Of a DNA stretch of 64,000 bases, positions 1 to 7,614 are shown piece after piece. This DNA comes from a virus. The DNA lies in the IMG/VR virus record IMGVR_UViG_3300020198_000006, positions 1 through 64,000 of that record. One strand, given 5' to 3'. Each line of letters begins with the position of its first letter. Position 1 is the stretch's first letter. Under the pieces are notes generated by a model, which had not been told where the DNA came from, searched no databases, and worked only from the letters and a program-made list of their open reading frames with translations. Position numbers and translations under genes: made by a program.

Positions 1-832
1 CCATTCTACCCAAACCTTCGATTCCTTTAGCAAAACCATATTCATTGATTTTTCCTAAATTCTTTTGTGTTTCTTCAACAACTTTTCTTGATTGTAACCC
101 AAGTGTTAGTGATGATTTACCAACTTTATCAATCGTGTTTAATGCATTTTGTGCACCAACACCAACCATTTCAAAGTTTCTGAATATTTTACCCATGTCC
201 TCTAAATCACCAACAAACGCACGTGATGTTGTCGCCATTTGGTCCATCGTATCACTATTCATTAAAGCAAACCGACCGGTTTCCTGCATAGTGTTGATTA
301 CAGTTTTCTTTAAGTCCTCAAAACCATAACCCATTGAAACAACACCAGGTAAAGCTTCAAAGATTTCACTTCTATAATCTCTTGATAATTCTCCCGCAAT
401 TCCAATTTGTGAATTTAATTCATTTCTTAAATTAACTTCTTTTGTTAAGATATCTGTTGAACCTTCCATTACACCCTTTAGTGCCATGGAACCAATATTT
501 CCTAAACCTTTAATTAAATCACCTTCTTTACCAAAGAAACCGGCAACAACATCTTTAATTGATTCCGCAATTGTACTTGGTTGAATTATATCAGCATTAT
601 TATATGACGTTATTTTGTTTCCTAAGTCTTGTATCTGATATGCTTTTGAGGCTGTTGGGGTACTATATGATTTTGATGAATCTGATAAATTTGTGTTATA
701 AGCGTTCCAATAATAGCCTATATCATTTAATAGTGATGGATTATTTTTCACCTCATCACAATCATAAAATTCACTCTTAAACTGGGTTTTACTGAGTCCT
801 TGTTTAATATCTTTAATTTTGGGTGCTGCCAT
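1..832 (-). CDS. Tail tape measure protein, N-terminal part (cut by window edge)
   Basis: Open from the ATG at 832 to the window edge, giving at least 277 residues. The chain is rich in Ala, Gly and small helical stretches without obvious enzyme motifs. Its place directly after a gp26-like/tail-chaperone gene and the tube and sheath genes is the classical position of a tape measure protein, which sets tail length and sits inside the tube. A TATTTATA box (836-843 on this strand) ends 3 nt before the ATG. The family call is inferred from position and composition; a baseplate hub protein is the alternative. Confidence 0.6.
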   Translation of the reverse strand, partial: MAAPKIKDIKQGLSKTQFKSEFYDCDEVKNNPSLLNDIGYYWNAYNTNLSDSSKSYSTPTASKAYQIQDLGNKITSYNNADIIQPSTIAESIKDVVAGFFGKEGDLIKGLGNIGSMALKGVMEGSTDILTKEVNLRNELNSQIGIAGELSRDYRSEIFEALPGVVSMGYGFEDLKKTVINTMQETGRFALMNSDTMDQMATTSRAFVGDLEDMGKIFRNFEMVGVGAQNALNTIDKVGKSSLTLGLQSRKVVEETQKNLGKINEYGFAKGIEGLGRM

Positions 833-835
833 ACC

Positions 836-843
836 TATAAATA
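836..843 (-). promoter_or_regulatory. TATTTATA late-type box of the tape measure gene
   Basis: An exact TATTTATA on the minus strand, with GGT between it and the ATG at 832. Same motif and near-identical spacing occur before the portal, terminase and several other virion genes. Confidence 0.5.
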
Positions 844-999
844 CTATTTCGGACTATTTTCCAATTCAATTAAATAACTAACATAATACCTACGTAAATA
901 GACGGGCATGTTCAGGATGTCCCCATAAGAGAAACCTCTTTTAACTAAAAATAAAATTTCGTCTAACTGACCTTTCTTATAATCCGTAGAAAGGGCGAA
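844..999 (-). CDS. Candidate +1 frameshift extension of the gp26-like protein (tail assembly chaperone C-terminus)
   Basis: The +1 frame at the end of the upstream gene is open from just after a TAG near 1007 to a TAG at 844-846. It has no ATG, GTG or TTG start before an internal ATG at 909. It encodes a compact helical segment containing RGFSYGDILNMPVYLRRYY, which resembles the C-terminal extensions of lambda-type GT tail chaperones. The likely slip point is GAG TTT TTT CGC at 995-1006: a tRNA-Phe on TTT can move to TTC, and CGC is a rare-looking next codon here. Product of about 48 extra residues. Frameshifting is inferred, not shown. Confidence 0.55.
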   Translation of the reverse strand, partial: FALSTDYKKGQLDEILFLVKRGFSYGDILNMPVYLRRYYVSYLIELENSPK

Positions 1000-1729
1000 A
1001 AAACTCTACCCCGAATCCAATTTCAACTTGGATATCTTCTCCTGACGGGGTTTTTACTGTTTTTGCTAAATCTAATGAAGGTTTATGTTCTTTTACGTAT
1101 TTTCTAAACGATTGAGAATCTTTAATTGGGAGTTTTTCAATAAAATTTCTGATGTTCATCGTGTCCCTGTTACCCGCAACAGATTTAATCATCATCTCAA
1201 GTTGTTTAGTAACAATTGGAGCCACTCCAATTCCATTCCAACTTTTTTCAATATTCTCAATTTCTTTTTGTTGCTTTTTAGTTAAAAACTTAAATGTAAT
1301 TTCAATATTTGTTTTTTCCGTGGTGTATTTGAATTCTCCCATCGAATCTGATTCAAGTGTAAAGTCCTTGAAGGATATTTCACTTAAATCCAATGTTGTA
1401 GAAAATTTTTCATCTGTTTTTGGGTCAGTAAGCGAAATACTATACTCAGCACCAAACGCAGTATTTCTTAAAAAGATAAGTACCGCTTGCTTATCCTCAT
1501 CAACTAATTCATCGATAATAAAATCTCTATCTAAAATTTTTCTTTTTAGTAGTTCTTCAATTACTGTGTTTGATGCAATTAAGTTTTGTGCCGATAAAAT
1601 ATTTTCATCAGATGCGGTTAAGTAAGCAACCTTTAATGATTTTTTACTGCTGTTTGAATAGTGTATACCTCGTGAGGGTAACTCCACCACATCATATGCG
1701 ATGGTTGGGTCAATTCTAAATTCTTCCAT
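977..1729 (-). CDS. T4 gp26-like baseplate hub / tail assembly chaperone
   Basis: 250 residues. The N-terminus has the pattern of the T4 base plate protein family (gp26-like): an early LPSRG followed by an Y-N/S stretch, then a predicted mixed region and helices, ending in FFRPFYGL. It lies between the tube gene and the tape measure gene, where tail assembly chaperones are found in many tailed phages. The last codons overlap a second frame that would extend the protein by about 48 residues. No TATTTATA box precedes it, so it may be read from the tube promoter past the hairpin at 1784-1806. Family membership is by eye. Confidence 0.6.
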   Translation of the reverse strand: MEEFRIDPTIAYDVVELPSRGIHYSNSSKKSLKVAYLTASDENILSAQNLIASNTVIEELLKRKILDRDFIIDELVDEDKQAVLIFLRNTAFGAEYSISLTDPKTDEKFSTTLDLSEISFKDFTLESDSMGEFKYTTEKTNIEITFKFLTKKQQKEIENIEKSWNGIGVAPIVTKQLEMMIKSVAGNRDTMNIRNFIEKLPIKDSQSFRKYVKEHKPSLDLAKTVKTPSGEDIQVEIGFGVEFFRPFYGL

Positions 1730-1783
1730 ATATGTGTTTTGTTATATAACTACATTAATTTACGAAATATCCACAAAAAAGTA

Positions 1784-1812
1784 AAGGTCTCCTTTTGAGA
1801 GACCTTCACGTT
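1784..1812 (-). terminator. Hairpin after the tail tube gene
   Basis: Eight-base-pair stem AAGGTCTC/GAGACCTT (1784-1791 with 1799-1806), 7-nt loop. On the minus strand it is followed by a T-rich tract (TTACTTTTTTG), as in intrinsic terminators. It separates tube and gp26-like genes and may give partial termination. Confidence 0.6.
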
Positions 1813-1834
1813 GACAGATTTTATTTTTAATGTA

Positions 1835-2323
1835 TTAGTATACTTGAATACATCTGTCCATTCTTAAAGAACATTGGATAGATGCAATATCATCTCTTGA
1901 GTAATCAAGTTCATTGAAGTTCAAGTCTGTGATAAATGTTCCTTGAAGAATCCATTTTTCAACCACAACACCCGTTGGGTCTAACATTTCTAATTCAATA
2001 TCCTTTTTATAACCAGCTGCGTAACCCATACGACCTGTTACTGATTCGGCATGTAAACGGAACCATTCCATAAGTGCTTGTGAAGCTGAAGGACCAATTG
2101 GGTCTTTAAAGGTTACTCTCATTTCATTCCATTCAAATCTACCAGCAACATATGTTGAGGTGTTTATAAAAGGAATTGCAACTGAGTTGATTTTAGCACT
2201 CGGTCTAGCTGCTGATGATACATACCATTCGTTGATACCCAATGATGAAGGGAAACGAAGGATGAATCGGTTAACTCTTTTCGGTTCGTAAGGAACCGGC
2301 ATTTTCATTAATAAATCTGCCAT
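1835..2323 (-). CDS. 19: Tail tube protein, T4 gp19 family
   Basis: 162 residues, almost the same length as T4 gp19 (163). The layout NRFILRFP... WYVSSAARPS... MEWFR... ELEMLDPTG... W.LQGTFI matches gp19-type tube monomers, which polymerise as hexameric rings inside the sheath. It sits between the sheath gene (upstream) and the gp26-like gene, as expected for a myovirus tail operon. A TATTTATA box lies 39 nt upstream (2362-2369) and a hairpin terminator follows the stop. Confidence 0.9.
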   Translation of the reverse strand: MADLLMKMPVPYEPKRVNRFILRFPSSLGINEWYVSSAARPSAKINSVAIPFINTSTYVAGRFEWNEMRVTFKDPIGPSASQALMEWFRLHAESVTGRMGYAAGYKKDIELEMLDPTGVVVEKWILQGTFITDLNFNELDYSRDDIASIQCSLRMDRCIQVY

Positions 2324-2361
2324 GTCTATTTAATTTTTTAGTTGTTGTTTATCTACTTTCT

Positions 2362-2369
2362 TATAAATA
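2362..2369 (-). promoter_or_regulatory. TATTTATA box of the tube gene
   Basis: Exact motif on the minus strand within the sheath-tube intergenic region, leaving a leader of about 35 nt. Confidence 0.5.
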
Positions 2370-2435
2370 TGTCATTGTCAAAAAAAATATTTTATCGTTC
2401 AACCCTTGATTCTTTAATTTTTTTTTCGTATTTTT

Positions 2436-2546
2436 TATATACTAGTATTGATACTAGAACCAGATTAAACTAGATTAATTAAATATAAACTAGATTAATT
2501 AAATATAAACTAGATTAATTAAATATAAACTAGATTCTAGTATATA
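2436..2546. repeat. 20-bp iterons flanked by inverted repeats
   Basis: Three head-to-tail perfect copies of a 20-bp unit (TAGATTAATTAAATATAAAC) at 2471-2490, 2491-2510 and 2511-2530, plus a partial copy on each side. The array is bracketed by an inverted pair TATATACTAG (2436-2445) and CTAGTATATA (2537-2546), and the left arm is itself a hairpin, CTAGTAT-TG-ATACTAG (2442-2457). It lies in the longest non-coding gap of the tail region. Possible roles are operator, replication or recombination site; none is proven. Confidence 0.8.
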
Positions 2547-2602
2547 CTGGGTTTTTTCTCAATTCTTGGGTTAATATTAAAATATAACTTTTATACATTT
2601 TG

Positions 2603-2616
2603 GTTCCATGTGGAAC
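2603..2616. other. Small palindrome GTTCCA-TG-TGGAAC
   Basis: Perfect 6-bp inverted repeat with a 2-nt centre, just before the sheath terminator. Could be a protein-binding site or an RNA hairpin. Confidence 0.4.
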
Positions 2617-2620
2617 ATTT

Positions 2621-2651
2621 AAAAGGGGAAGCGGTTAAACTCCCCCTTTTC
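2621..2651 (-). terminator. Hairpin after the sheath gene
   Basis: AAAAGGGG (2621-2628) pairs with CCCCTTTT (2643-2650) around a 14-nt loop, directly after the sheath stop codon. On the minus strand the 3' arm ends in TTTT. Confidence 0.55.
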
Positions 2652-2652
2652 A

Positions 2653-5499
2653 TTAGATATTATCGAATGATGCTCCAGTAGGTGTTATTATGAACTCAAC
2701 GTCGATGAATTCAAGTGAACGTGTTGGTTTGATGTAAATCTTACCTCTAAGAGTGTTTGCATCAATGTCCTCAGGGTCATTTGATACGGTTACACGGAAT
2801 TCGTATAAACCTCTTTCTCTCTTTATAGACTCAAGAATTGGGTTTACCAATCTCAAGAACTCGTTTCTTACTTGTTCGTCGTTTTGTTCGAATAGTAATC
2901 TAACTGCAACCGCTGAAATTAACTTTCTGGCTCTTAACAAGAGTCTTCTTACGTTAATTCTGTCCAACGCAGATTCTCTAACCTGAAGGGTTTTGTTACC
3001 CCATATGATTGTACCTGTATCTGAGAAGGTTGCGATTGGGTTAATTCTGTTTTTATATAATTCGTCTCTTTCGTCTAAGGTCAATTTCTTGGTTGCTTTA
3101 ATCGCTTTTACCAAACCTCTTGAGTAACCCGCTACCGCGAACCAAGGGAATGACACATTATCCGTAAGGGCTATGTTTCTTACAACCTCACCTGTTGGTG
3201 GAACAAGCAATTGGGTGGCATTATCTTGGTCTCTAACCTGAATCCATGGCCAATATGTGGCTGTGTAGTTAGTGTCAAGAGAAACACCATCCAAAGCGGC
3301 TACCACTTCCTCAACTGTTGAGAAATTAGGTGGTGATATGATATAAAGTGAATCCGCTCTATCATTTTCCATGATGTCGATTGCCTGTGAAGTCAATGAA
3401 CTATGGTCATAGAAGTTGATACCGGGAGATGCGAATATGTTGATATCCACAGCTTCAGGGTTTGAGTAGGTCTGAATACCTTTTAAGTATGAATAGTAGT
3501 CAGAATTACCAACCGTAGTACTGAATACACCACCATTTGACGTGTTTCCACTAATATACGTTGGCTTTCCGAAGATATAAGAATCCCCGAATGTTCTAAC
3601 TTCTCTGTAAATGTCCCATCCGTCAAATCCACCACACACCGCAAAAGTGAATTTACGGTAGTTGATGTTAGTCATAACATTATCAACACCTGTTTGACCC
3701 TCTAAATCATACGATGTAGTTGTGAATGTTGTACCTGTGATTGTTGATGCGTTTGTAGATAAGTGGAAACCTTTAGTAGTACCTACCGCTGCAGCTCCCT
3801 TATACTTAAATAAATCCTTATCAAATCCTGTCTGAGAAGATAAACCAAAGGTTATCTTTCTGATTTTGTCCCCACCTGAAAGGATGGGGGTACCATCGGC
3901 TTCGTATCCCATAACGTCACCAGCGTCAAAGAATTGAGTTTTAAACATAACAGAACCCAAGGTTGTATCTGAGAACGATGTATTAGCCACGAATCCTTTA
4001 AAACCAGCAGGGAACGCATCTACGGGATGGTTAATTGCCATGTTTAACATGATATACTTAGAACGTAATTCATATTCACCATCAGATGTACCAACTTTTC
4101 TCGCCACATAACCTGGTAAGTCAGGGTTCATTGAACATCTTGTGAATTTTTCAAGAACAAGTTGATTGTCGTCAGTATCGTTGAAATCACGAACTAACAT
4201 ATCAAATTCACCTGTTTCTAAGTTAATATTAATGATTGAAATTTTTACTTGTTCATTCGCTGCGTTACCATCACAGATAGTAATCACTTCAAACAAATCA
4301 GATACTTCACCACCACGAACTTCAGATACAACCATTGGTGACATTGGGGTATCCCATTGTTCCGCGAAGTTTGAACCTTCTGAAACAAACACCTCATCTA
4401 AACTTAGACCTCTTACATTACCTTGTTGGAACGCCGCTTTTAAGTATGCGGAATATGCTTCGTGAACAAAGATAGGTACTTCCTTTCTTGGTTTATCAAA
4501 CACATCGGTACCTAAAACCTTAGTTATGTACTTAGATGATGTTGTATCCATAGAACATGTAAATGTCTTACCACTACTTGTTGTACCTGTAACCTGAATT
4601 GTAAATTCAGAGAATGGATTCACCCTAAGTGAACTACCCACAACATTGAAACTTGTGTTTCCTGTCAATTCAAGACCTAAAGTTTGACCTGAGTATGAAC
4701 CTCTTGGTCTGAAAGCCGCCACAACTTTATTATTGTGTTCACTTTTAACTGTTGAGTTATAAACAAATTGAGTCACATTGAATTGTTCTGTGCCACCTGA
4801 TGTGTATACAAATAAGAAGGAGTAAACCTCAGTACCACCTGAATTACATACTATATTATACCATTCTTTACCATTTTGGTTGTTAGCATTATTTAAACCT
4901 GTTAAAGGTGAAATTACTTCTAAACTTGTGGTTAGACCTGATGTAGACGATGATGGTACGTTACCAATAACAAACCATTGTCCCGTATTTCCTGTTGTAT
5001 TACCACTAAATGAGGAGAATAGATAATTGTCCATAGTTTGACCATCATATGAAGTAATTCCTGAAATGTTTCCAAAGAATGTACTACCAGTTATTTGGTT
5101 AAGGGTGGATGGGTCACACGTACCTGTGGTTGAGCCACTCAAAGAACCCAAGGTTAAACCGCCGAGGGTTTTAATTGCGTAAGTCTTAACAGGTTTATAA
5201 CCTGTAAGACCGAGAATTCTTGTTACAAAAAGTTGATTTGATTCCTCAAGATAAGATTTTGCTACGTAAGGTAACTCAAATTTTGGGTTACCATTACCAT
5301 CTTTTACTGGTGTAGAACCTCCGAAGTAAAGTTTAAACTCATCATAATCTGTTACAAGGATTGGTTCAAAAGCGGGACCTTTAAGGGTCTCACCAACTAA
5401 ACCAAGAGTTGTAACACCAACACTCTGTGCTACGAATGTTAAATCTTTTTCTGATGTGTAGACACCCGGAGATACAAATACTCTATTTGAATTTGCCAT
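2653..5499 (-). CDS. 18: Tail sheath protein, T4 gp18 family, enlarged
   Basis: 948 residues against about 660 in T4. The N-terminus (FVSPGVYTSEKD) and the C-terminal part (FSDTGTIIWGNKTL, RINVRRLLLRARKLI, YIKPTRSLEFIDVEF) are typical of phage sheath proteins, including the conserved C-terminal domain that forms the contractile core. Most of the extra length is a Gly/Ser/Thr-rich insert at roughly residues 105-330 and another variable stretch in the middle, expected on the outer surface. A TATTTATA box lies 35 nt upstream (5534-5541). Confidence 0.92.
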   Translation of the reverse strand: MANSNRVFVSPGVYTSEKDLTFVAQSVGVTTLGLVGETLKGPAFEPILVTDYDEFKLYFGGSTPVKDGNGNPKFELPYVAKSYLEESNQLFVTRILGLTGYKPVKTYAIKTLGGLTLGSLSGSTTGTCDPSTLNQITGSTFFGNISGITSYDGQTMDNYLFSSFSGNTTGNTGQWFVIGNVPSSSTSGLTTSLEVISPLTGLNNANNQNGKEWYNIVCNSGGTEVYSFLFVYTSGGTEQFNVTQFVYNSTVKSEHNNKVVAAFRPRGSYSGQTLGLELTGNTSFNVVGSSLRVNPFSEFTIQVTGTTSSGKTFTCSMDTTSSKYITKVLGTDVFDKPRKEVPIFVHEAYSAYLKAAFQQGNVRGLSLDEVFVSEGSNFAEQWDTPMSPMVVSEVRGGEVSDLFEVITICDGNAANEQVKISIININLETGEFDMLVRDFNDTDDNQLVLEKFTRCSMNPDLPGYVARKVGTSDGEYELRSKYIMLNMAINHPVDAFPAGFKGFVANTSFSDTTLGSVMFKTQFFDAGDVMGYEADGTPILSGGDKIRKITFGLSSQTGFDKDLFKYKGAAAVGTTKGFHLSTNASTITGTTFTTTSYDLEGQTGVDNVMTNINYRKFTFAVCGGFDGWDIYREVRTFGDSYIFGKPTYISGNTSNGGVFSTTVGNSDYYSYLKGIQTYSNPEAVDINIFASPGINFYDHSSLTSQAIDIMENDRADSLYIISPPNFSTVEEVVAALDGVSLDTNYTATYWPWIQVRDQDNATQLLVPPTGEVVRNIALTDNVSFPWFAVAGYSRGLVKAIKATKKLTLDERDELYKNRINPIATFSDTGTIIWGNKTLQVRESALDRINVRRLLLRARKLISAVAVRLLFEQNDEQVRNEFLRLVNPILESIKRERGLYEFRVTVSNDPEDIDANTLRGKIYIKPTRSLEFIDVEFIITPTGASFDNI

Positions 5500-5533
5500 T
5501 TTTAAAAGTTTGGTTAATTTATTTTATTATTCT

Positions 5534-5541
5534 TATAAATA
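5534..5541 (-). promoter_or_regulatory. TATTTATA box of the sheath gene
   Basis: Exact motif on the minus strand, 34 nt before the ATG at 5499. Confidence 0.5.
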
Positions 5542-5619
5542 TCTTTGTTTTTAGCAAAGATTTCCTGACTTTTTTCAAAAAGGATAATTAAAAATCCTTT
5601 TTTATCATTATTTATCTTT

Positions 5620-5799
5620 ATGGAAAAAGAGAACCTAAAAAACATCAAAGTCAGCGAAAAACATCATCAAATGTTGAAGGAATATTGTGATAAAAACGGA
5701 CTAAAAATTTATAAAGCAGTCCAAAAGTGGATTGAGGAATCTTGTAAATCTAAGAAAAAAGATATCTACGAGAAAAAAGATATCTACGGGGAAAATTAA
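5620..5799 (+). CDS. Small protein, ribbon-helix-helix-like
   Basis: 59 residues, on the plus strand between two minus-strand structural genes. The core, IKVSEKHHQMLKEYCDK followed by a helix ending KWIEESC, has the strand-helix-helix rhythm of CopG/Arc-type DNA-binding proteins. The C-terminus carries a near-perfect repeat (KKKDIY EKKDIY) from a 17-18 nt direct repeat. A TATTTATC box at 5609-5616 ends 3 nt before the ATG. Its stop overlaps the end of the convergent gene by a few bases. A regulator is a reasonable guess only. Confidence 0.6.
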   Translation: MEKENLKNIKVSEKHHQMLKEYCDKNGLKIYKAVQKWIEESCKSKKKDIYEKKDIYGEN

Positions 5800-7049
5800 C
5801 TCAAGTAAACGACACTTACTTTTGAACCAACTGCGGGTGCTGATAGTAATTTAAACTTGTAGTTACCTGAAACTTCAAAACCGACACCTTCATCTTCCAC
5901 AAGACCATTAATATCTAAACTGATAATACTATTAAGAGCATTTGATGTGGTAAACTCTAAACTTGAGCCATTATAGGTAAAACTTTCATTAATTACATTT
6001 AATGGTTTACCAAATGTATCTATAAATGTGTCATTTCTACCTTTATAATATGTGATAGTCACGACTGAACCATCTAATGGGGGTTGAACAAAGGTTATTT
6101 TTGATGTTTGAGCAACGTGGAGGTAATCCACATTTCGTATTTGTATAAGACCATTAATTGCAACAGTAAACAATACATTTATTGTTTCGCCCACACTAAA
6201 GACGGTTTGAACACCATCAGCAGGAAAAGACATGATTGTTATCTCAATAGTTTTGACAATATACTTTTTGGTATAATTGTTACTCTTAATAAACTCGTTC
6301 AATAAAAACATTCTACTAACCGCCGGTTTAACCTCAAACTCCTCTTCGTCTATTAGTAAACCAAGCATTATAAAGGTGTAATTTTGAATATAGAACCTAC
6401 GACCTTCCAAAGTATCCATTGGAGTGCTATCCTCGATTCTATCTAAAACAAGAGGTATGTAATGACCTTTTACGCTTGTATATGACTGACGAGACGAGAA
6501 TTTCTGTAAAACAATCCTATTGAACTTATTAATATCCCTAAGTTTTGTACATATAATTGTTACATCAAAAGTTATATCTATTGGTACAGGTTGTGGTATC
6601 TTATATATGTCGGCACCCATTTGTGTCCCGTTCCATGTCGGAACAGAGGCATAGAAGAAATCTCTTCTGTCTGGTATTGTTCGTTGAATTGATGGATTAG
6701 TACCGGGTTGAACATCTGGTCTTCTGATTACAGCTATAAAGGGTAACTTCATATTACCATCCTCATCTGCAAATGTCCAATTGTTTGAAACCTCACCCCA
6801 TCTTTGAATCGTCAAGATTCTTGGAATAATGGGTATTTGGTCACCACCAGAGACAACCTTGAAATTTTGTTTTACAAAATCAAGCATACCTAAATCAAGG
6901 TCCTCATGTAAAATAGAATCGGGTAAGAAGGTATCTGATTTAGTTATTCTCTCCAATAACCCTTTTCTCCTCCCTACAATGTCAGGACCATTCATGTCTT
7001 GTTTAACCCCGTAAACTTGAACATTATTTTTTCTTTTAGGTATTCCCAT
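5796..7049 (-). CDS. Tail/neck structural protein, candidate gp15-like tail completion protein
   Basis: 417 residues. A central region with VPIDITFDVTIICTKLRD followed by a helix and a strand-rich segment recalls the T4 gp15 type of sheath stabiliser, where a similar strand leads into an oligomerisation helix. The last 130 residues form an added strand-rich domain with repeated MSFPADGVQTVFSVG / YNGSSLEFTTS motifs, as in virion decoration modules. It is read with the 170-residue protein upstream (2-nt gap) and precedes the sheath gene. Assignment is tentative. Confidence 0.45.
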   Translation of the reverse strand: MGIPKRKNNVQVYGVKQDMNGPDIVGRRKGLLERITKSDTFLPDSILHEDLDLGMLDFVKQNFKVVSGGDQIPIIPRILTIQRWGEVSNNWTFADEDGNMKLPFIAVIRRPDVQPGTNPSIQRTIPDRRDFFYASVPTWNGTQMGADIYKIPQPVPIDITFDVTIICTKLRDINKFNRIVLQKFSSRQSYTSVKGHYIPLVLDRIEDSTPMDTLEGRRFYIQNYTFIMLGLLIDEEEFEVKPAVSRMFLLNEFIKSNNYTKKYIVKTIEITIMSFPADGVQTVFSVGETINVLFTVAINGLIQIRNVDYLHVAQTSKITFVQPPLDGSVVTITYYKGRNDTFIDTFGKPLNVINESFTYNGSSLEFTTSNALNSIISLDINGLVEDEGVGFEVSGNYKFKLLSAPAVGSKVSVVYLS

Positions 7050-7051
7050 GA

Positions 7052-7564
7052 TTATATTCCTCTAAATTCAGATTCTTGTGTTGCTACACAAATTATTGTT
7101 CTATAATGTGGCTTAAAACCAAACATATTATGTTTATTGTCCGATGTTACTTTACCATCATTGGTTACAGTATAGTATCTAACTCTTTCTTCACTTTCAG
7201 GATAACCGACGTAGTCACCATATCTAATATCTATTTTCAATTCTTCTAAATGTTTAATGTAAACAGATATTATCATATTACCCGGCTCTAAGTACCTACC
7301 TAACCCACCCTTATAGGTGGTGTTTTTTGGCTCCTCAATCTTTACTAAACCATTAAACTCAACAGGAGGTAAAAATTTAATTTGGTCTTTACCAACTTCA
7401 GCATAAACCTCATCCGTATCGGTCTTTTGTTTGTCAACTCTAAAGAGAACCAATTTCATATTTAAATCCCCATGAAGGTATTCTTGACCTATCATTTGAT
7501 TTAAATCAAAATCTGCTTCTGAAAAGAATTTACTGACTCTTGTTATGGGTAATTTATGCTTCAT
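7052..7564 (-). CDS. Virion neck/connector protein of unknown family
   Basis: 170 residues from the ATG at 7564. That start is preferred over an in-frame ATG 18 nt upstream because the upstream codons consist of a TATTTATT box 5-6 nt before the ATG, the same arrangement as at 27122-27134. The C-terminal half (RYYTV, NMFGFKPHYRTIICVA) looks like a compact beta domain. Its position before the gp15-like candidate makes a head-tail connector likely; T4 gp14 is one possibility, not demonstrated. Confidence 0.45.
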   Translation of the reverse strand: MKHKLPITRVSKFFSEADFDLNQMIGQEYLHGDLNMKLVLFRVDKQKTDTDEVYAEVGKDQIKFLPPVEFNGLVKIEEPKNTTYKGGLGRYLEPGNMIISVYIKHLEELKIDIRYGDYVGYPESEERVRYYTVTNDGKVTSDNKHNMFGFKPHYRTIICVATQESEFRGI

Positions 7565-7614
7565 ACTCAATAAATAGTTCAATTATTCTTTCTATTTTAT
7601 TATATTTAGGTTAT

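Noticed and set aside
1152-1625. Plus-strand 157-residue frame opposite the gp26-like gene
   Set aside because: Hydrophobic Ser/Phe-rich mirror of a well-supported minus-strand gene.
2471-2530. Possible CRISPR array
   Set aside because: The repeats are directly adjacent with no spacers between them, and there are no cas genes.
7565-7614. Upstream start for the SNF2 helicase at 7540
   Set aside because: Would overlap the divergent gene and its box; the ATG at 7615 follows a promoter-like TATATTTA.
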